From Chamaecyparis obtusa (Eukaryota; Streptophyta; Pinopsida; Cupressales; Cupressaceae), in assembly GCA_027943335.1 (NCBI GenBank), contig BSBK01006753.1:1-64000 (forward strand): a stretch of 64,000 bases of DNA. Direction: 5' to 3'. Positions within the stretch are counted from its first letter, which is position 1; every line of letters starts with the position of its first letter. Made by a program: the position numbers and the translations under genes. The notes beneath the pieces are model-generated. The model ran no database searches, was not told the DNA's origin, and worked only from the letters and a program-made list of their open reading frames with translations. Below, piece after piece: positions 37,033 through 48,276 of the stretch.

Positions 37033-38279
37033 ATGCCCACCTCCCCTGGGGAAGAATCTTCACCCCTAGTAGGTCCCCATACTGGACCCTATGTTGGTCC
37101 CAAAATCTATCACGGACCCAACGAAAGATTCAATGGAGGAAATCCAAAGGGCGTCCTCTTCTTCTAATGCCCCTTCATCCCCGCCAAAATATAGCTGGAA
37201 AGGTGCACTTTTTGGCGAGGCCCAGAAAACTCTGGAAGCTCTCCTGGTGGATTTCATATAGACTGACGAAGGCACCGAACTCTCACTCCCTGATTCTATG
37301 TTGAATAGGACTATGGAGGATTTCCAATTGGTGATGGTGGGCCAGTTCTTCAACTTTTGACCAACCATTGAAATGGTAAAAAAATGGGTGGCTACCCAAT
37401 GGAAGTTTAAGGGATCTATCCTTGTCTCTACTATGCTAGGTGGACTTTTCTAGTTCAAGTTCACTACTCTAGAGGACTTGGCCTTTGTTTTGTCAGGGTC
37501 ATGGGTCTATGGAAAGAACTTCCTTGCCCTGGCAAAATGGAAACCCGGTTTCAATCCGGTGACTGAGTTGACCAGGACGACACCAGTTTGGGTGTGACTC
37601 CCTGGTCTCCCACTTGAATATTGGGATGAACAAGTCTTTAGATGGATAGGTGACTCTTTTGGCACTTTTATCACTACAAGCTAGGTAAACCACTCTAAAT
37701 CTAGGCTGGTGTTCGCTAGATTTTGTGTGAATGTCACCCTGAGAAAAACCCTCCCTAACTTTATTATTTTGAAATCCAAACTTGGCAGATGGACTCAGGC
37801 TCTGGTGTATGAGAATGCCACTCTATACTGCTAGAAATGTGATGCCAGGGTCCATTCCAGTGATACTTGTAAGTCCTCCCTATAGGAAGCCAAAAATAGA
37901 AATAAGGATAAGGGCACCTCTAAGGAACCACCCTTGGTAGCAAGAGAAGAAAAGGGGAAGACCAACCCACCCTTGGTTATAGGAAAAGAGAAGGAGAAGA
38001 CCAGCCCACCTCCAGTGGCTGAAGCACTGGAAAACCTAGAGATGGATAACCCAAAGGTGGAAGAAAGCGAGATTTCCTCTCTAGAGAACGGAGTGGGGCA
38101 CTCTCAATCCAAAGTTCCAATGGTGGACTCATTCGAGAGCCCCTCGATGACTACCCAGGAGTCAAGTGGGATCAACCATATTGAGTTGGATCATCCTGCC
38201 ATTGTGGTTTCCCTCGAGCTAAAATCCCCTAAGATTGATACAAAACTCCCTCTATAGGTGGAGGAAAAGAACTACCCCT
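37033..38279 (+). pseudogene. LINE-B ORF1, gag-like protein (N-terminal and central part)
   Basis: Begins near 37033 (MPTSPGEESS). A DUF4283-like core lies at about 37310-37760 (FQLVMVGQFFNF, then FVLSGSWVYGKNFLALAKW, then LPGLPLEYWDEQVF), parallel to LINE-A ORF1. A zinc knuckle at about 37829-37872 has the spacing C-X2-C-X4-H-X4-C (stop codon inside the first X2). A Pro/Glu/Lys-rich tail runs to 38257. Several stops and at least one frameshift. The CACTA element interrupts the tail at 38279, and the end of the protein is at 62144-62330. Confidence 0.8.
38277..38279. repeat. CACTA target duplication, left
   Basis: cct, repeated at 62141-62143 immediately outside the other terminus. Three base pairs is the duplication length for CACTA transposons. 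Confidence 0.8.
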
Positions 38280-38310
38280 CACTAATACATTTGGGGTGAA
38301 ATTGCGACGG
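38280..38310 (+). repeat. CACTA left terminal inverted repeat
   Basis: cactaatacatttgggg, then tgaaattgcgacgg. A second gcgacg motif and a short palindrome (accgtcgcaattgtgac) follow within 100 bp, as expected of subterminal transposase-binding repeats. Confidence 0.8.
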
Positions 38311-38425
38311 TAATTTGCGACGACAGGGAAATGTTAAGTGATTTTTGCCTTTTTTTTTCAAATATAGCCCGACACCGTCGCAATTGTGACGTTGTCGGGA
38401 TATAAGTGCAAAAAAAAAAAGGAAC

Positions 38426-38625
38426 GTTGTCATTTGTGTTTTCAACAGCGCCGAGAGAGATTCCCTCCGCGAAATCAAGCGAGTTATCATTTGTGTTTTG
38501 AACAAAGCGGGTTGTCATTTGTGTTTTGAACAGCACCGAGAGAGATTCCCTCTGCGAAATCAAGCGGGTTGTCATTTGTGTTTTCAATAGCGCCGAGAGA
38601 GATTCCCTCCGCAAAATCACAGCTA
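38426..38625. repeat. Subterminal tandem repeat, about three imperfect copies
   Basis: The unit contains gttgtcatttgtgtttt, then gccgagagagattccctc, then gcgaaatcaagcg. Inverted single copies lie near 54500-54545 and 55835-55880. Confidence 0.8.
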
Positions 38626-38824
38626 CAATTTCTAAGTACCTTGGGTTTATTTTTCTTTTGTCATTATTATTTAATCTGGTATTCAGTTGTTAGAGAGCTA
38701 AAATACCCAGAAATGAGGACATATCTGTGTTGAATTTATTGTTAGCAGCTTTGGTTATTTAGAATGCTTCCCCACAATACTTAATAGGATGCATTTGGTT
38801 TTCAAAGCTTTCACTGACTTGGAT

Positions 38825-39091
38825 TCAAGATTCTGAGACTTTCACGTGCCTTGCTTCAGTTGTTTCCGCAAACAAATCGCGTGCCTTTTGTATGCTTCCA
38901 CATTTTATATACATGTCCATCAGGGTAGTCACCACCACTATATTTGACAAAAACCCATCTTCAATTACTTTTTGGTGAATTTCCCTACCCTGTTCTAAAG
39001 ATCCCATTTTGGCATATGCTTGAAGAATGCTGGCAAAAGTGGTTGAGTTTGGTTTTATTCCTCCCAATTGCATTTGTTTAAAAACCTCCAA
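38825..39091 (-). pseudogene. PPR protein fragment, copy 1
   Basis: Encodes about 88 residues with PPR repeats: GIKPNSTTFASILQAYAKMG, then EQGREIHQKVIEDG, then VVVTTLMDMYIKCGSIQKAR. The pattern (KPNS.TF.SIL.A.AK.G; G.EIH; MY.KCG) is that of the large plant PLS-class PPR family, whose members act in organelle RNA editing and processing. Real PPR proteins have many more repeats and an N-terminal targeting peptide, so this is a captured piece. It lies close to the CACTA left end, and its other copy is at 55440-55620 in inverted orientation. Confidence 0.85.
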
Positions 39092-39133
39092 TGATTTTTA
39101 AACAAATGCAATTGGGAGGTATAAAACCAAACT
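39046..39133. repeat. Inverted repeat built from the PPR sequence
   Basis: Arms 39046-39084 and 39095-39133 are inverted copies (agtttggttttattcctccc against its complement) with a 10-bp loop. The left arm is the PPR coding sequence itself, so the right arm is a short inverted duplication of it. Confidence 0.85.
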
Positions 39134-40200
39134 ATAACAATCCACCCTTGCTTGGATAGATCACTCACTGCTATACATTAGCATTCAACTCACGGTAATT
39201 TCCCACAGTTTATCCTGTGATCACACTATTTTCCACAAAACTTTGCATATGCAATGTCAGTACTTCATAATACAAGTTATTTATTGTCATCCCATGAATA
39301 TTAGGCCTTCTATGTTCATGGGATGATCTTCATTATCTCTAAAACTCTACTGCAATGACAAGTCTAGACAAAAGAATGACTGTTTCAGCAGTGACTGGCG
39401 CGACAACAGTTTCAATATAATAGTAAACTCATTCAATAACAAGAATAATTGAATAATCAAACCAAATGATTTGAGACTTAAAAGATCAAGGAACTTGCAG
39501 AAATTAAAGTTTATTGCTCGCTGTTTCCTTCACCAGTCCATACACCCGCACAACAGCAAATTCAAAGTAAAATCATTCAAAACGGTTTAGAATGGATGAA
39601 AGAAATCCTTCTAACTCATGTATGTGTTAGTTCAAACAAACTAAGACTTCCAAGATAAATGGAGTTGCAAAAACTAAGAGTTTTATATTTCTTACTGTTG
39701 CAGTCCGTATATATCTCCCTTCTTTGTCGTAACAGAGATATATATAAGATTCTTTATAACTTCTCAAAAATTAATCCAACCAATTTTCATCGGTTGGAGC
39801 TTAGTTTGAGCCTAACTAAATCCTAAATACTAACTCCCTCCATTGTTAGCTAACCGTTGGATTTTGAAAATTCAAAAATTCCAACTTATAATTAATTGAA
39901 TTATTTTAATCCAAAGACCACTAAACTCACTAACTTTGATCTCTTATGATTATTAAACTTTCCAAAAGACTTAAACTTCCGCACTAGCCTATTCTAGATT
40001 CTTAGAACATTATTGAACTTTGGACAATCTCAGTCCATTGTAAACAAGCTTTTAGTCCTAATAAGGACATCATTACAAACTCATTGAAGTATTGCATTAT
40101 TTTAATAACATTAAAGGTGCTAAGATCCTCCAATTGACCTGTTGACCCTGTTTATGTATTCCATCCCTCTGATTTGTCCTGAAAGTCTGTATAATCTCCA
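39134..40200. other. Non-coding CACTA interior with an inverted partner
   Basis: 39134-39650 is, in reverse complement, largely the same as about 54895-55160 (shared landmarks: attaggccttctatgttcat and ctcatgtatgtgttagttca). No ORF. 39660-40200 is not recognised. Confidence 0.65.
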
Positions 40201-40212
40201 TCTCCAAATTGG

Positions 40213-40649
40213 TTGTGTGAGGTGCTCCGGCACCAGTTCGCCAATGGAATAGAAGTTGTTCTTCCTATATCAATGGAAATCCTAGCTCTACAACTTCTAA
40301 CATTAATTGAAGTAGAGGAAGATGGTGCGATGAATGTCATATTAGTAAAATTGTTGAATCTACAAGAAGCTTATGAGAATGCTTATAATGCCTTGACACA
40401 TCACCAAAGAATAGTATAATGTGGGTTTGACAAGAGGTATGCAATCCCCCTCTTAAGAAAAATGATATGATTTTGAAGTACAATGAAAGAGCAGCCAATC
40501 CAAGTCAACATACAAAGTTTGATGCCTTATGGGAGGGTCCTTTTTATATTTCTCGCTACAAAGAAAATTATGTTTTTGAGTTGGAAAACATGGAAGGTAA
40601 TCCTTTTGAGATATTGATAAATAGGATCCATCTTAAACATTTCTATTAA
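40213..40649 (+). pseudogene. Ty3/gypsy pol fragment (integrase C-terminal region)
   Basis: FANGIEVVLPISMEI, later FDKRYAIP, then KFDALWEGPFYISRY and a final IHLKHFY follow the end of plant Ty3/gypsy polyproteins (the pattern ...AVLPIE.EIPSLR... F.A.WEGPY.I... .LKRYY). About 145 residues in two frames. The rest of the element is absent, so it was captured or is a scrap of an old insertion. Confidence 0.7.
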
Positions 40650-40853
40650 TAGTTTATCCTTCCTTCTTGTACATAGTAGGTTATTTATGCTTTAAGCTCA
40701 ATAAGTATCATGAGGTACATTTTCTTTGTTGTTAGTCTCTAGTTTTCTTAAGGTTTGAGCCCATGTTTTACCCCGTGCATAGCATTTTTTGTTGTCCAAC
40801 ACATTTTAAAATGATCACCCCCCTATTATTGTATCACTTCCTCCTTGTTCCTC

Positions 40854-41475
40854 ATTCAAGTGGCAATTACACAAGGGACAGTCACTGTGAGATGTCCTCA
40901 TTTGTGACAAGGACAGTCACACATGAGGACATCTCACAGTGACTGTCCCTTGTGTAATTGCCACTTGAATGTATTGCTATTCAACCACATTTATGGGCCC
41001 GTTTGGACCATGACACACAGTAGCATCTACAGAGAAGAATATCCCAGGTGTAACAAGTTGTAAGAATATACCAACAGTTCTAAGAAGTTCCCTAGCATGT
41101 AGTAGCATCTACAGAGAAGAATGTACAACATGAGGGCAGCCACTGTAAAGACAACATGATAATGTACACTCATTGTATGTGTACATTATCATGTTGTCTT
41201 TACAGTGACTGACCTCATTCAAGTGGCAATTACACAAGGGACAGTCACTGTGAGATGTCCTCATTTGTGACAAGGACAGTCACACATGAGGATATCTCAC
41301 AGTGACTGTCCCTTGTGTAATTGCCACTTGAATGTATTTCTATTCAACCACATTTATGGGCCCGTTTGGACCACGGCACATAGTAGCATCTACAGAGAAG
41401 AATATCCCAGGTGTAACAAGTTGTAAGAATATACCAATAGTTCTAAGAAGTTCCCTAGCACATAGTAGCATCTTC
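40854..41475. repeat. Hairpin-bearing repeat module, left copy
   Basis: Contains two near-identical hairpins (40854-40973 and about 41216-41335; arm aagtggcaattacacaaggg) and a third, different hairpin at 41139-41209 (arm cactgtaaagacaacatgat). Interspersed is the phrase agtagcatctacagagaaga. The module recurs in the same orientation at 52939-53395, and its pieces make up the 151-bp arrays at 56151 and 61182. Confidence 0.88.
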
Positions 41476-41570
41476 TAATTGTCTATACCACTTCACAATG
41501 TATTGTTTGCACACATTGTTTTTGGTTCTTTTGATGACCCTTGTTTTGAAATTGCTATTAGGCCTTGTAG

Positions 41571-42120
41571 CTTATATGTTTTGATTGCTGGAGAGCTTCT
41601 AAAGCTAAGCAAGAAGACCATTGCACGAGTTATAGCCGCACGCTCAGGTTTGAAAATTGTATATTTTTTAATCTAATGTATATTTTAACTAGACTTTTAG
41701 CTTATTTTTGCTATATATTTTAATCTAAAGGGAATCATGGATGTGAACTTGAAGGAATTTTGTACTTAGTTCTTATGGAGAGAATAGTAGTAGTTTACGG
41801 TCTAATATCAAATAGATTTTTCCAATTACAAAAAGTTAATGAATTCTAATAGCTTATATGTTTTGATTGCTAGAGAGCTTCTAGAGCTAAGCAAGAAGAC
41901 CATTGCACGAGTTATAGCCGCACGCTCAGGTTTGAAAATTGTATATATTTTAATCTAATGTATATTTTAATCCTTTTGCCATGTCATGTAATATGTCTTG
42001 CCTTGTAGCTTATATGTTTTGAAATTGCTGTTAGGCCTTGTAGCTTATATGTTTTGATTGCTAGAGAGCTTCTAGAGCTAAGCAAGAAGACCATTGCACT
42101 AGTCGTAGCCGCACGCTCAG
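41571..42120 (+). repeat. Triplicated 77-bp exon-like cassette upstream of the transposase gene
   Basis: Near-identical 77-bp units at 41571-41647, 41853-41929 and 42044-42120. Each is preceded by ..tag and followed by gt(t/a)tga, so each looks like a GT-AG-bounded exon. Each can encode LYVLIARELLELSKKTIARV followed by IAARS (small changes between copies). The flanking intron-like sequence (gaaaattgtatatttttta) is also shared. The peptide family is not recognised. Confidence 0.75.
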
Positions 42121-42279
42121 GTATGAAAATTGTATATTTTTTAATCTAATGTATATATAACTAGACTTTTAAAATATTAAAGGATTTAACTAGGTCTAAG
42201 AAGATTTGTGTACTTTTGACAATTTTGCTTAGTCACTGAAAGTTGTAGACCGAAGTTTTCATAGCCCAATTTTTTCTTC

Positions 42280-45200
42280 TTGCGAAGAATGATCATGTCA
42301 GATAATATAAGTGAAGAACAAAATAGGGAGACAATCACTAGATTATGGTCTAACTTGAAAAGAAAAGGTGATGGAAAATGTTATTGTCCCTGCAAAATTT
42401 GTAAGGGCTTAAACCGTAGAAGACTGCTAATCAAAATAGTTAAGAGACATTGTAGGGAGAATGGTCACATTGAAGGGGGGCAGGACTATCATCCACTGGT
42501 AAGTTGTTCATTATATCATTTTAACAATTTATATACATATGAAATCACTTGATGATGAGTTGAAGATCATGGTTTATTTATGTTAATCAATTTTATATAG
42601 GTTGATCTCCCCAGGGAAGTACATGATATGGAGGAACATGGGGGTGCGAATATCCAAGGTGAAGATAATGATCCCATGGAAGATGACGATCATGCGCCAG
42701 AAAACACAATTGAAGATGATGGTATAAATACATTGATCCATGACACATTTAGTCCAAGCGGATCTGATCATGATGATGATGATAGCCTCGATGTACCTCT
42801 ACTTGAGAAGGCATACGAGCCCCTATACAAAGACTCCCAAACAACTCTTCTCTCTGCTATATTGTTGTTGTTGAACTTGAAGGTTATGAATGGTTTATCC
42901 AACATAACAATGTCACGTATGTTAAGGTATGTCATATATGTCTTTATAGTTAACAAAGGGTGAATAATGTACCACTAATATTGTTTATATTAACAACTTA
43001 TATTTTTTGTTGTAGATTGATAGGTGAGTTTTTGTTACCACCATCAAATATTCTACCTCGCTCATATCTAGAATTATCTGCTATTATGAAAGATATTGGA
43101 ATGGAGTATCAAGCAATACATGCTTGTCCCAATGATCATATTATATATTATAAAGAACATGAATTTGCAACACAATGCCCTGTATGTCATACGAGTAGAT
43201 ATCGAACAGATCGAATAAAAAAAAAGGTGCCTCACAAGGTTCTTCGTTACATCCCCATTATTCCACGGATGCGACAATTATTCAAGTGTACTAGCTTGGC
43301 ACAATTTATGGATTACCATGCATGCAATAGAAGTCGAGATGACATTATTCGAATCCCTGCGGATGGTTCGGCATTTATGCACATAGAGGAAAAGTGGCAA
43401 CACTTCAAAGAAGAACCTCGTAATCTCAGGCTTTCATTGGCAACGGATGGTGTCAATCCATTTGGAGAGATGAGATCTGTTTGCTCGGTGTGGCCTATTT
43501 TTGTTATCAACAATAACATTCCTCTGTAGATGTCAATAAAGAGGGAGCACATTATGTTGGCAATGATTGTTCCAGGTATTTTATCATTTGATAGTTATTA
43601 ATTTACATGTACTTACAAATCTTACAGTAAAATGGTCACAATAATTATGTAATGTTACTATTCATTCAAGTAGGTAAATATCAAGTTAAAGATATGAATG
43701 TATATATTGAGCCTCTTATTGACAAGTTGGTGGAGTTATGGAACGGTGTCACTATGTATGACGTGTCTAGACCAATAGGACAAAGACAATTTCAATTCCA
43801 TGCAATACTTGTATGGACAATACATGATGCCCTAGGGCTAACACATTTTTGTGGTATGTTATAGTGAATTCAAGTTGCACATGATAATTCTAATTATAAA
43901 AATCAACATATTTAATAATCCAATTATATCATTGTCTTGTAGGTCTTCAAACAAAGGGAAAATTTGCATGTCCAGTTTGTGGTCCAAAGATGAAATCTCA
44001 TCATTCAAAAAGTTTAGGAAAGCAGGTGTTTGATGAGTACAGACACTTCCTCCACAGGAATCATAAGTATCGAAGTATGGAAAACCATCTTTTCAACGGG
44101 AAAGAAGAGACTACATCAAAGCCACTAAGAATGACACCTCGCCTATGGAAGTTGGAATATAATAGAATTAATCGTCGAGGTAATGTCGTTCCACCTAATG
44201 GTTTATGTTTGTAATTTATATATTTCTATTGTGATTTTTGTTTACTAATTATGTAATTGATGATCGTGAAGGTCGTCAAGGCACTACTAACAACCTTCCA
44301 AAGGGACTAAAAAGCTATCCCAGATAATTTAGTAGGTTGCCCTACTACGAGGACCTACAAATTGTGCATTTGTTTGATCCTATGCATATTGGAAAGAATA
44401 TAACAGAGACATTGTGGAAAATACTGGATGGAAGGCGTGACAAAGAAAAAATTGTCAAAATTTGTAATGACATTCATGAATCCAATCATGCACTGAAGAA
44501 TTTCATTCACTCAAATAGCAATAGAGATCAAATTAATATAAGTGCCCTTCCTTGGTTATTAATGGAGCAGCAAAGTGATGCCATAAAAGAAGTCATACGA
44601 AAAATTTGATTTCCCACAGGATTTGCTGCGAACATAAGCAATCTCATATCAAAGAAAAGTGAATTTGGGCCAGGGCTCAAAATGCATGATTGGCATACTT
44701 TCATCAAGGTAAGTTATGTTCTTCTGTATTTACAATATATTCATAAACTATGTGTACTATTCATTATGTTATGTTAGAAAATAATGAAATGATTGGTTTA
44801 TAATTACTGCAGTACGTGCTACCTCTATCTCTCCCAGAGCACTTCAACAATAACATCAAACAAGTGATATATGATCTTGGAAAATACATGAGGTAAGCAG
44901 TAATATCTGTTCAATTTGTTGTATATATTTATTATATTCGCAATTTGTTTTTCTTGCTATGTAATCTATTGTATATTATTTTGTAAAGTCTCGTATTTAT
45001 ATATTTTTTGTGACTTGAATCTCTTAATGTAGGTGGTTGTCATCTAAAGAAATCCATAAAGAAGATATAAACTATTGGAAGAGAAGAATTCCTCATTTAC
45101 TGTGTGAAATAAAAGAGTGTCTACCTCCAACTTTTTTCAATGCACAAGAACACTACCTCATACACCAAGTTGAGGAGATTGAATTGTGTGGACCTGCACA

Positions 45201-46561
45201 CACTAGGTCAATGTGGATGGTTGAGAGGCACTTGAAATCTTTGAAGGCTTTGGTTTGACAAAGAGCACATCTTGAGGGTTCTATGGTAGAGTGATACATG
45301 GTATACCAGACTATGGTGTACATTACTGAATATCTTCCTAAGTTTGCTTCAAATATCCATGTAGATCGCATTTGGGATCTCGACCCTTTTAAAAAATTCA
45401 AAGGGGAGTACTTGATGGGGAAAGGTAGATTGAGGAAAGTGACAGGTAATAAATTATAAGATGTTATTGTAATAAATTATTTCTTAATCTTCAAAATAAA
45501 TTGGTTGTAAGTCGTCTATTTTTTTTTTGTATAGTTGCTCGAGAGTGGGATGCACTACATTTGTATATTGCAAACAATCTTGATTGGATGACAGTATGGA
45601 TTGAACGATGTCAACATTTTGGTCACACATTAACATGGGAAGGTGTATCTTCATTGGTTAAAGAAGCTCATCGTAATGGAGATTCTAATGTTACGCAAAG
45701 GGAAATAGATTTAGCATATGGTTTAAGAGATTTTTAGGTACGTACAAAATTATTAATCACCCGTATGTTTATCAACTCACGATATAATAATTTTGACATG
45801 TTTCACATATTATTGCAGGTTAAACACCACAAGGGTATGTTCTGTAATGGTCAAAAATTTTGCGTCAAAGTGTTGGATGACACGAAGAAAACTTGTGATT
45901 CTGGAATAACTGCAGTCTTTCAAGTGACTAATATTTCATCTAGAAATGACTTACATCTTCAAGAGTCTAAAAATCAATACTATGGCATTTTGGATGATAT
46001 ACTTGAGTGTGACTTTAGTTCCTTCAAATTAGTACTCTTCGTTGTCAAATGGTACAGGCTACGACTTAATCCAAATGATCCTAATAGAACTGTTATTGAA
46101 CATGATAATGGATTTACAATGGTTAATACAAGGTCATTTGAGCCAGTTGGGGATGAGCCCTATGTTCTTCCAAGCCAATGTGAGCAGGTATTTTACTCAG
46201 AGGTTTCATATAAACCGGGTTGGTCATTTGTTGTTAGACATGAACCGAGAGGAAGGCCGATAAAGTATAATGCGATGGAAGAAGAAGATACCGAAGAAGT
46301 AGAAGATGATGTAGATGATGATCACAATCGACAATTATTGGATGATGTTCCTGAGACAAATTTTCATGAAGAAGAAGAAGAAGATGATGACGATGATGCT
46401 GCTACTGATGATGATGATGAAGATGATGTTGATGTTGATGATGATGATGTTGATGATGACGACAACGACGACAACGATGACGACGACGACGACGACGACG
46501 ACGATGATGATGATGAGGATGATGATGATGATGATGATGAGGATGATGATGATGAAATTTA
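42280..46561 (+). pseudogene. tnpD-like: CACTA transposase gene, TNP2/TnpD type, multi-exon
   Basis: Probable exons with GT-AG borders: 42280-42499, 42601-42927, 43016-43575, 43675-43853, 43944-44180, 44273-44709, 44814-44893, 45034-45447, 45536-45738 and 45820-46561. Domains in order: an N-terminal transposase-associated, Cys-rich segment (CYCPCKICKG); the tnp2 transposase core (CPVCHTSRYR; LSLATDGVNPFGE; KGKFACPVC; LPYYEDLQIVHLFDPMHIGK); a DUF4218-like region (LPLSLPEHFNNNIKQVIYDL; WMVERHLKSLK); a DUF4216-like region (YYGILDDILECDF; WYRLRLNPND; ADQ-type EQVFY); and an acidic tail. Stops at about 43527, 44325, 44607, 45256 and 45292 inactivate it, but the frame is otherwise well kept. The product would cut at the terminal repeats. 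Confidence 0.9.
46281..46559 (+). repeat. Acidic trinucleotide-rich tail of the transposase
   Basis: gat/gac/gaa codons code for a run of over 80 mostly Asp and Glu residues up to the stop. Its growth is probably by replication slippage. Acidic C-termini are not rare in TnpD-like proteins, but this one is long and pure. Confidence 0.85.
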
Positions 46562-46564
46562 AAG

Positions 46565-47288
46565 GTATGCCATCAATCCTTAATGTATTTAATATTCATT
46601 TCTTAATAGAAATATATTTGTCTTAAATGGTTACATAGTTTATTCATTATCTATTTAAAAGCTACAAGTTTCAACTACAAATAGAATAATGCTAATCTAA
46701 ATTAACTATTAATCTAAATTAATTAAATAAAACTATTTAAAACACATATTGATGCATGAATGTATTGAGCCTTATTTTCTTTCAGGTCAAAAGCATTTGT
46801 AAGTGTTCTCACAACACCAACCAAGCATCTTCATAAGATCACTCTCCTTGATCCAAGCCAACTCCATAACCTATCAGAGTGCACACCAAATCCTTATGCC
46901 ACCTTAGCATTCTACATCTTTGGAATAATCCAAATGTCCCTCAATCCATCCAATGGATTCATCCAAGCAATCTAGTCAACAAACTATCAAATGCTCACAA
47001 TGCCTCAATAGGCTCCAAACTTGACTTCACCTTAACTAGGTGTTTCCTCCACCTCCACCACACACATCAAACAACTTCAAATAGCATGTCCCCAAGGTTA
47101 CTAAGCCCTCAACTCATCAGCTGATACAAAAACCCAGTTTTAGCCCTTCAGTAGGCCTACTTCCCTAGTAGGCTTATAATGTGAGCCTGATTTAAGTGTT
47201 ATAATGTGTACGTTTTAATGTTTTTAATTTTTATGTGATGCTTATGATGGATGTGATTATGCTCATGATAATTGAATTACATTTGCAG
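46565..47288. other. Spacer between the transposase and SET genes
   Basis: No ORF with clear homology. A weak ORF at 46879-47124 is rich in S, H and T and is not convincing. Promoter elements for the SET gene could lie here but none is distinct. Confidence 0.4.
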
Positions 47289-47289
47289 G

Positions 47290-48203
47290 AAATTGAACCC
47301 CTTTCAAGAGCATCCCGCACAGTCTCATGGATCGACAGGTATAAGTCAATACACCTTATAGAAAGTCTATTTAATACACTTATCAATAGTAAGATTGATG
47401 TCTTCTAAGATCTCTCCCATTTACAGGTACCAGAAAATAGGTATTTGTCAGAAGTGTCTTCCTTGAGTGAGGGAAATATAGGAATAGAACAGGAAAGTGA
47501 GACATGCAGTTTATCTAGAATAGGGAGATTAACTAGAGGTCAAAGGACTAGAAGGAAATTCAATAAACACATGAAATTTTTCCTTGCTCAAGGGGGGTCA
47601 TGTTCTTATGATGATGAGATGAAAGGCGACATCGAGGTTCCCTTGAGGTACCAACATCTACAGAAACATTGGGTACCCAAGGAACTTCCTCCAATAAACA
47701 CTGATTTTTGTGTTAATGAGAGGATATATCGCATAGCACCATCATCATTACATGGTTTGGGCCTATTTTCTATGGATGGCATAAAGGTGTCTTACAAAAA
47801 AGTTTCTGAATTGATGGAGTATGTTGGACCATGTTACGATTACAAAAGTTGGATGCATATTGTTCAATATAAAAAAAGTATGCGTAGGTATGCACTCTCG
47901 GCAAATTATATACAACAGCAAGACAATAATCAAAGTAAAAGTGTGGCTATATACATTGATGGAAGGCCAAAAGCAACAGGGAATATTGCGGGTTTTATAA
48001 ATAGTACACGACCTGGGTCAACTATAAAGCAACCCAATTGCATATTTGAGGCACGCGAGGGAAATCATGTATTCATCTGTGCAATAAAATCAATACGTGT
48101 AGGGGAAGAGCTGCTTATTGATTACAATTTGAACCGCATAGATACAAACGAGGCTACTATCATGGGGGTGGTACATACTATTAAACCAACTTCTAATCAA
48201 TGA
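47290..48203 (+). CDS. SET-domain protein encoded within the CACTA transposon
   Basis: The main exon (about 47428-48203) is open for about 258 codons, with start MSEVSSLSEG at 47445. An upstream coding exon (about 47290-47339) may be joined through a GT-AG intron ending cccatttacag. SET hallmarks in order: SSLHGLGLFS (the GxG region), LMEYVGPCYDY, Y..Y near 47890, IDGRPKATGNIAGFINSTRP (in place of the usual GN.ARFINHSC.PN), QPNCIFEAREGNHVFICAIK, and GEELLIDYN at the end. Histone or protein lysine methyltransferases use these motifs to bind S-adenosylmethionine and substrate. The NHSC box is altered to NSTR, so activity is uncertain. No pre-SET or post-SET cysteine cluster is seen. It is the only long open frame in the element without stops. 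Confidence 0.8.
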
Positions 48204-48276
48204 CTCCAACATACCATTTAGTTATTAAATTTTTGGCTAACATTTTTATACTTGATCTTTGACATAGGGGCACAAT

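Larger units (their letters stand above)
36970..38279 (+). mobile_element. LINE-B, 5' part (left of the CACTA insertion)
   Basis: Carries the ORF1 of an L1-type LINE up to the point where the CACTA element begins. The continuation is at 62141-64000. The left border is approximate, because the right target duplication of this LINE lies outside the window. Confidence 0.8.

Noticed and set aside
40854..41475. Hairpins with CACTG ends as the termini of a separate CACTA element
   Set aside because: The CACTG ends face each other within about 70 bp and recur many times. They lack a 3-bp duplication around a coding element, and the better termini are at 38280 and 62140.
46315..46626. Met/Thr-rich + strand ORF
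   Set aside because: Out-of-frame reading of the gat/gac repeat that codes for the acidic transposase tail.
46879..47124. 81-residue ORF between the transposase and SET genes
   Set aside because: Low complexity (S, H, T), no family motif, and not joined in frame to either neighbour by clear splice sites.
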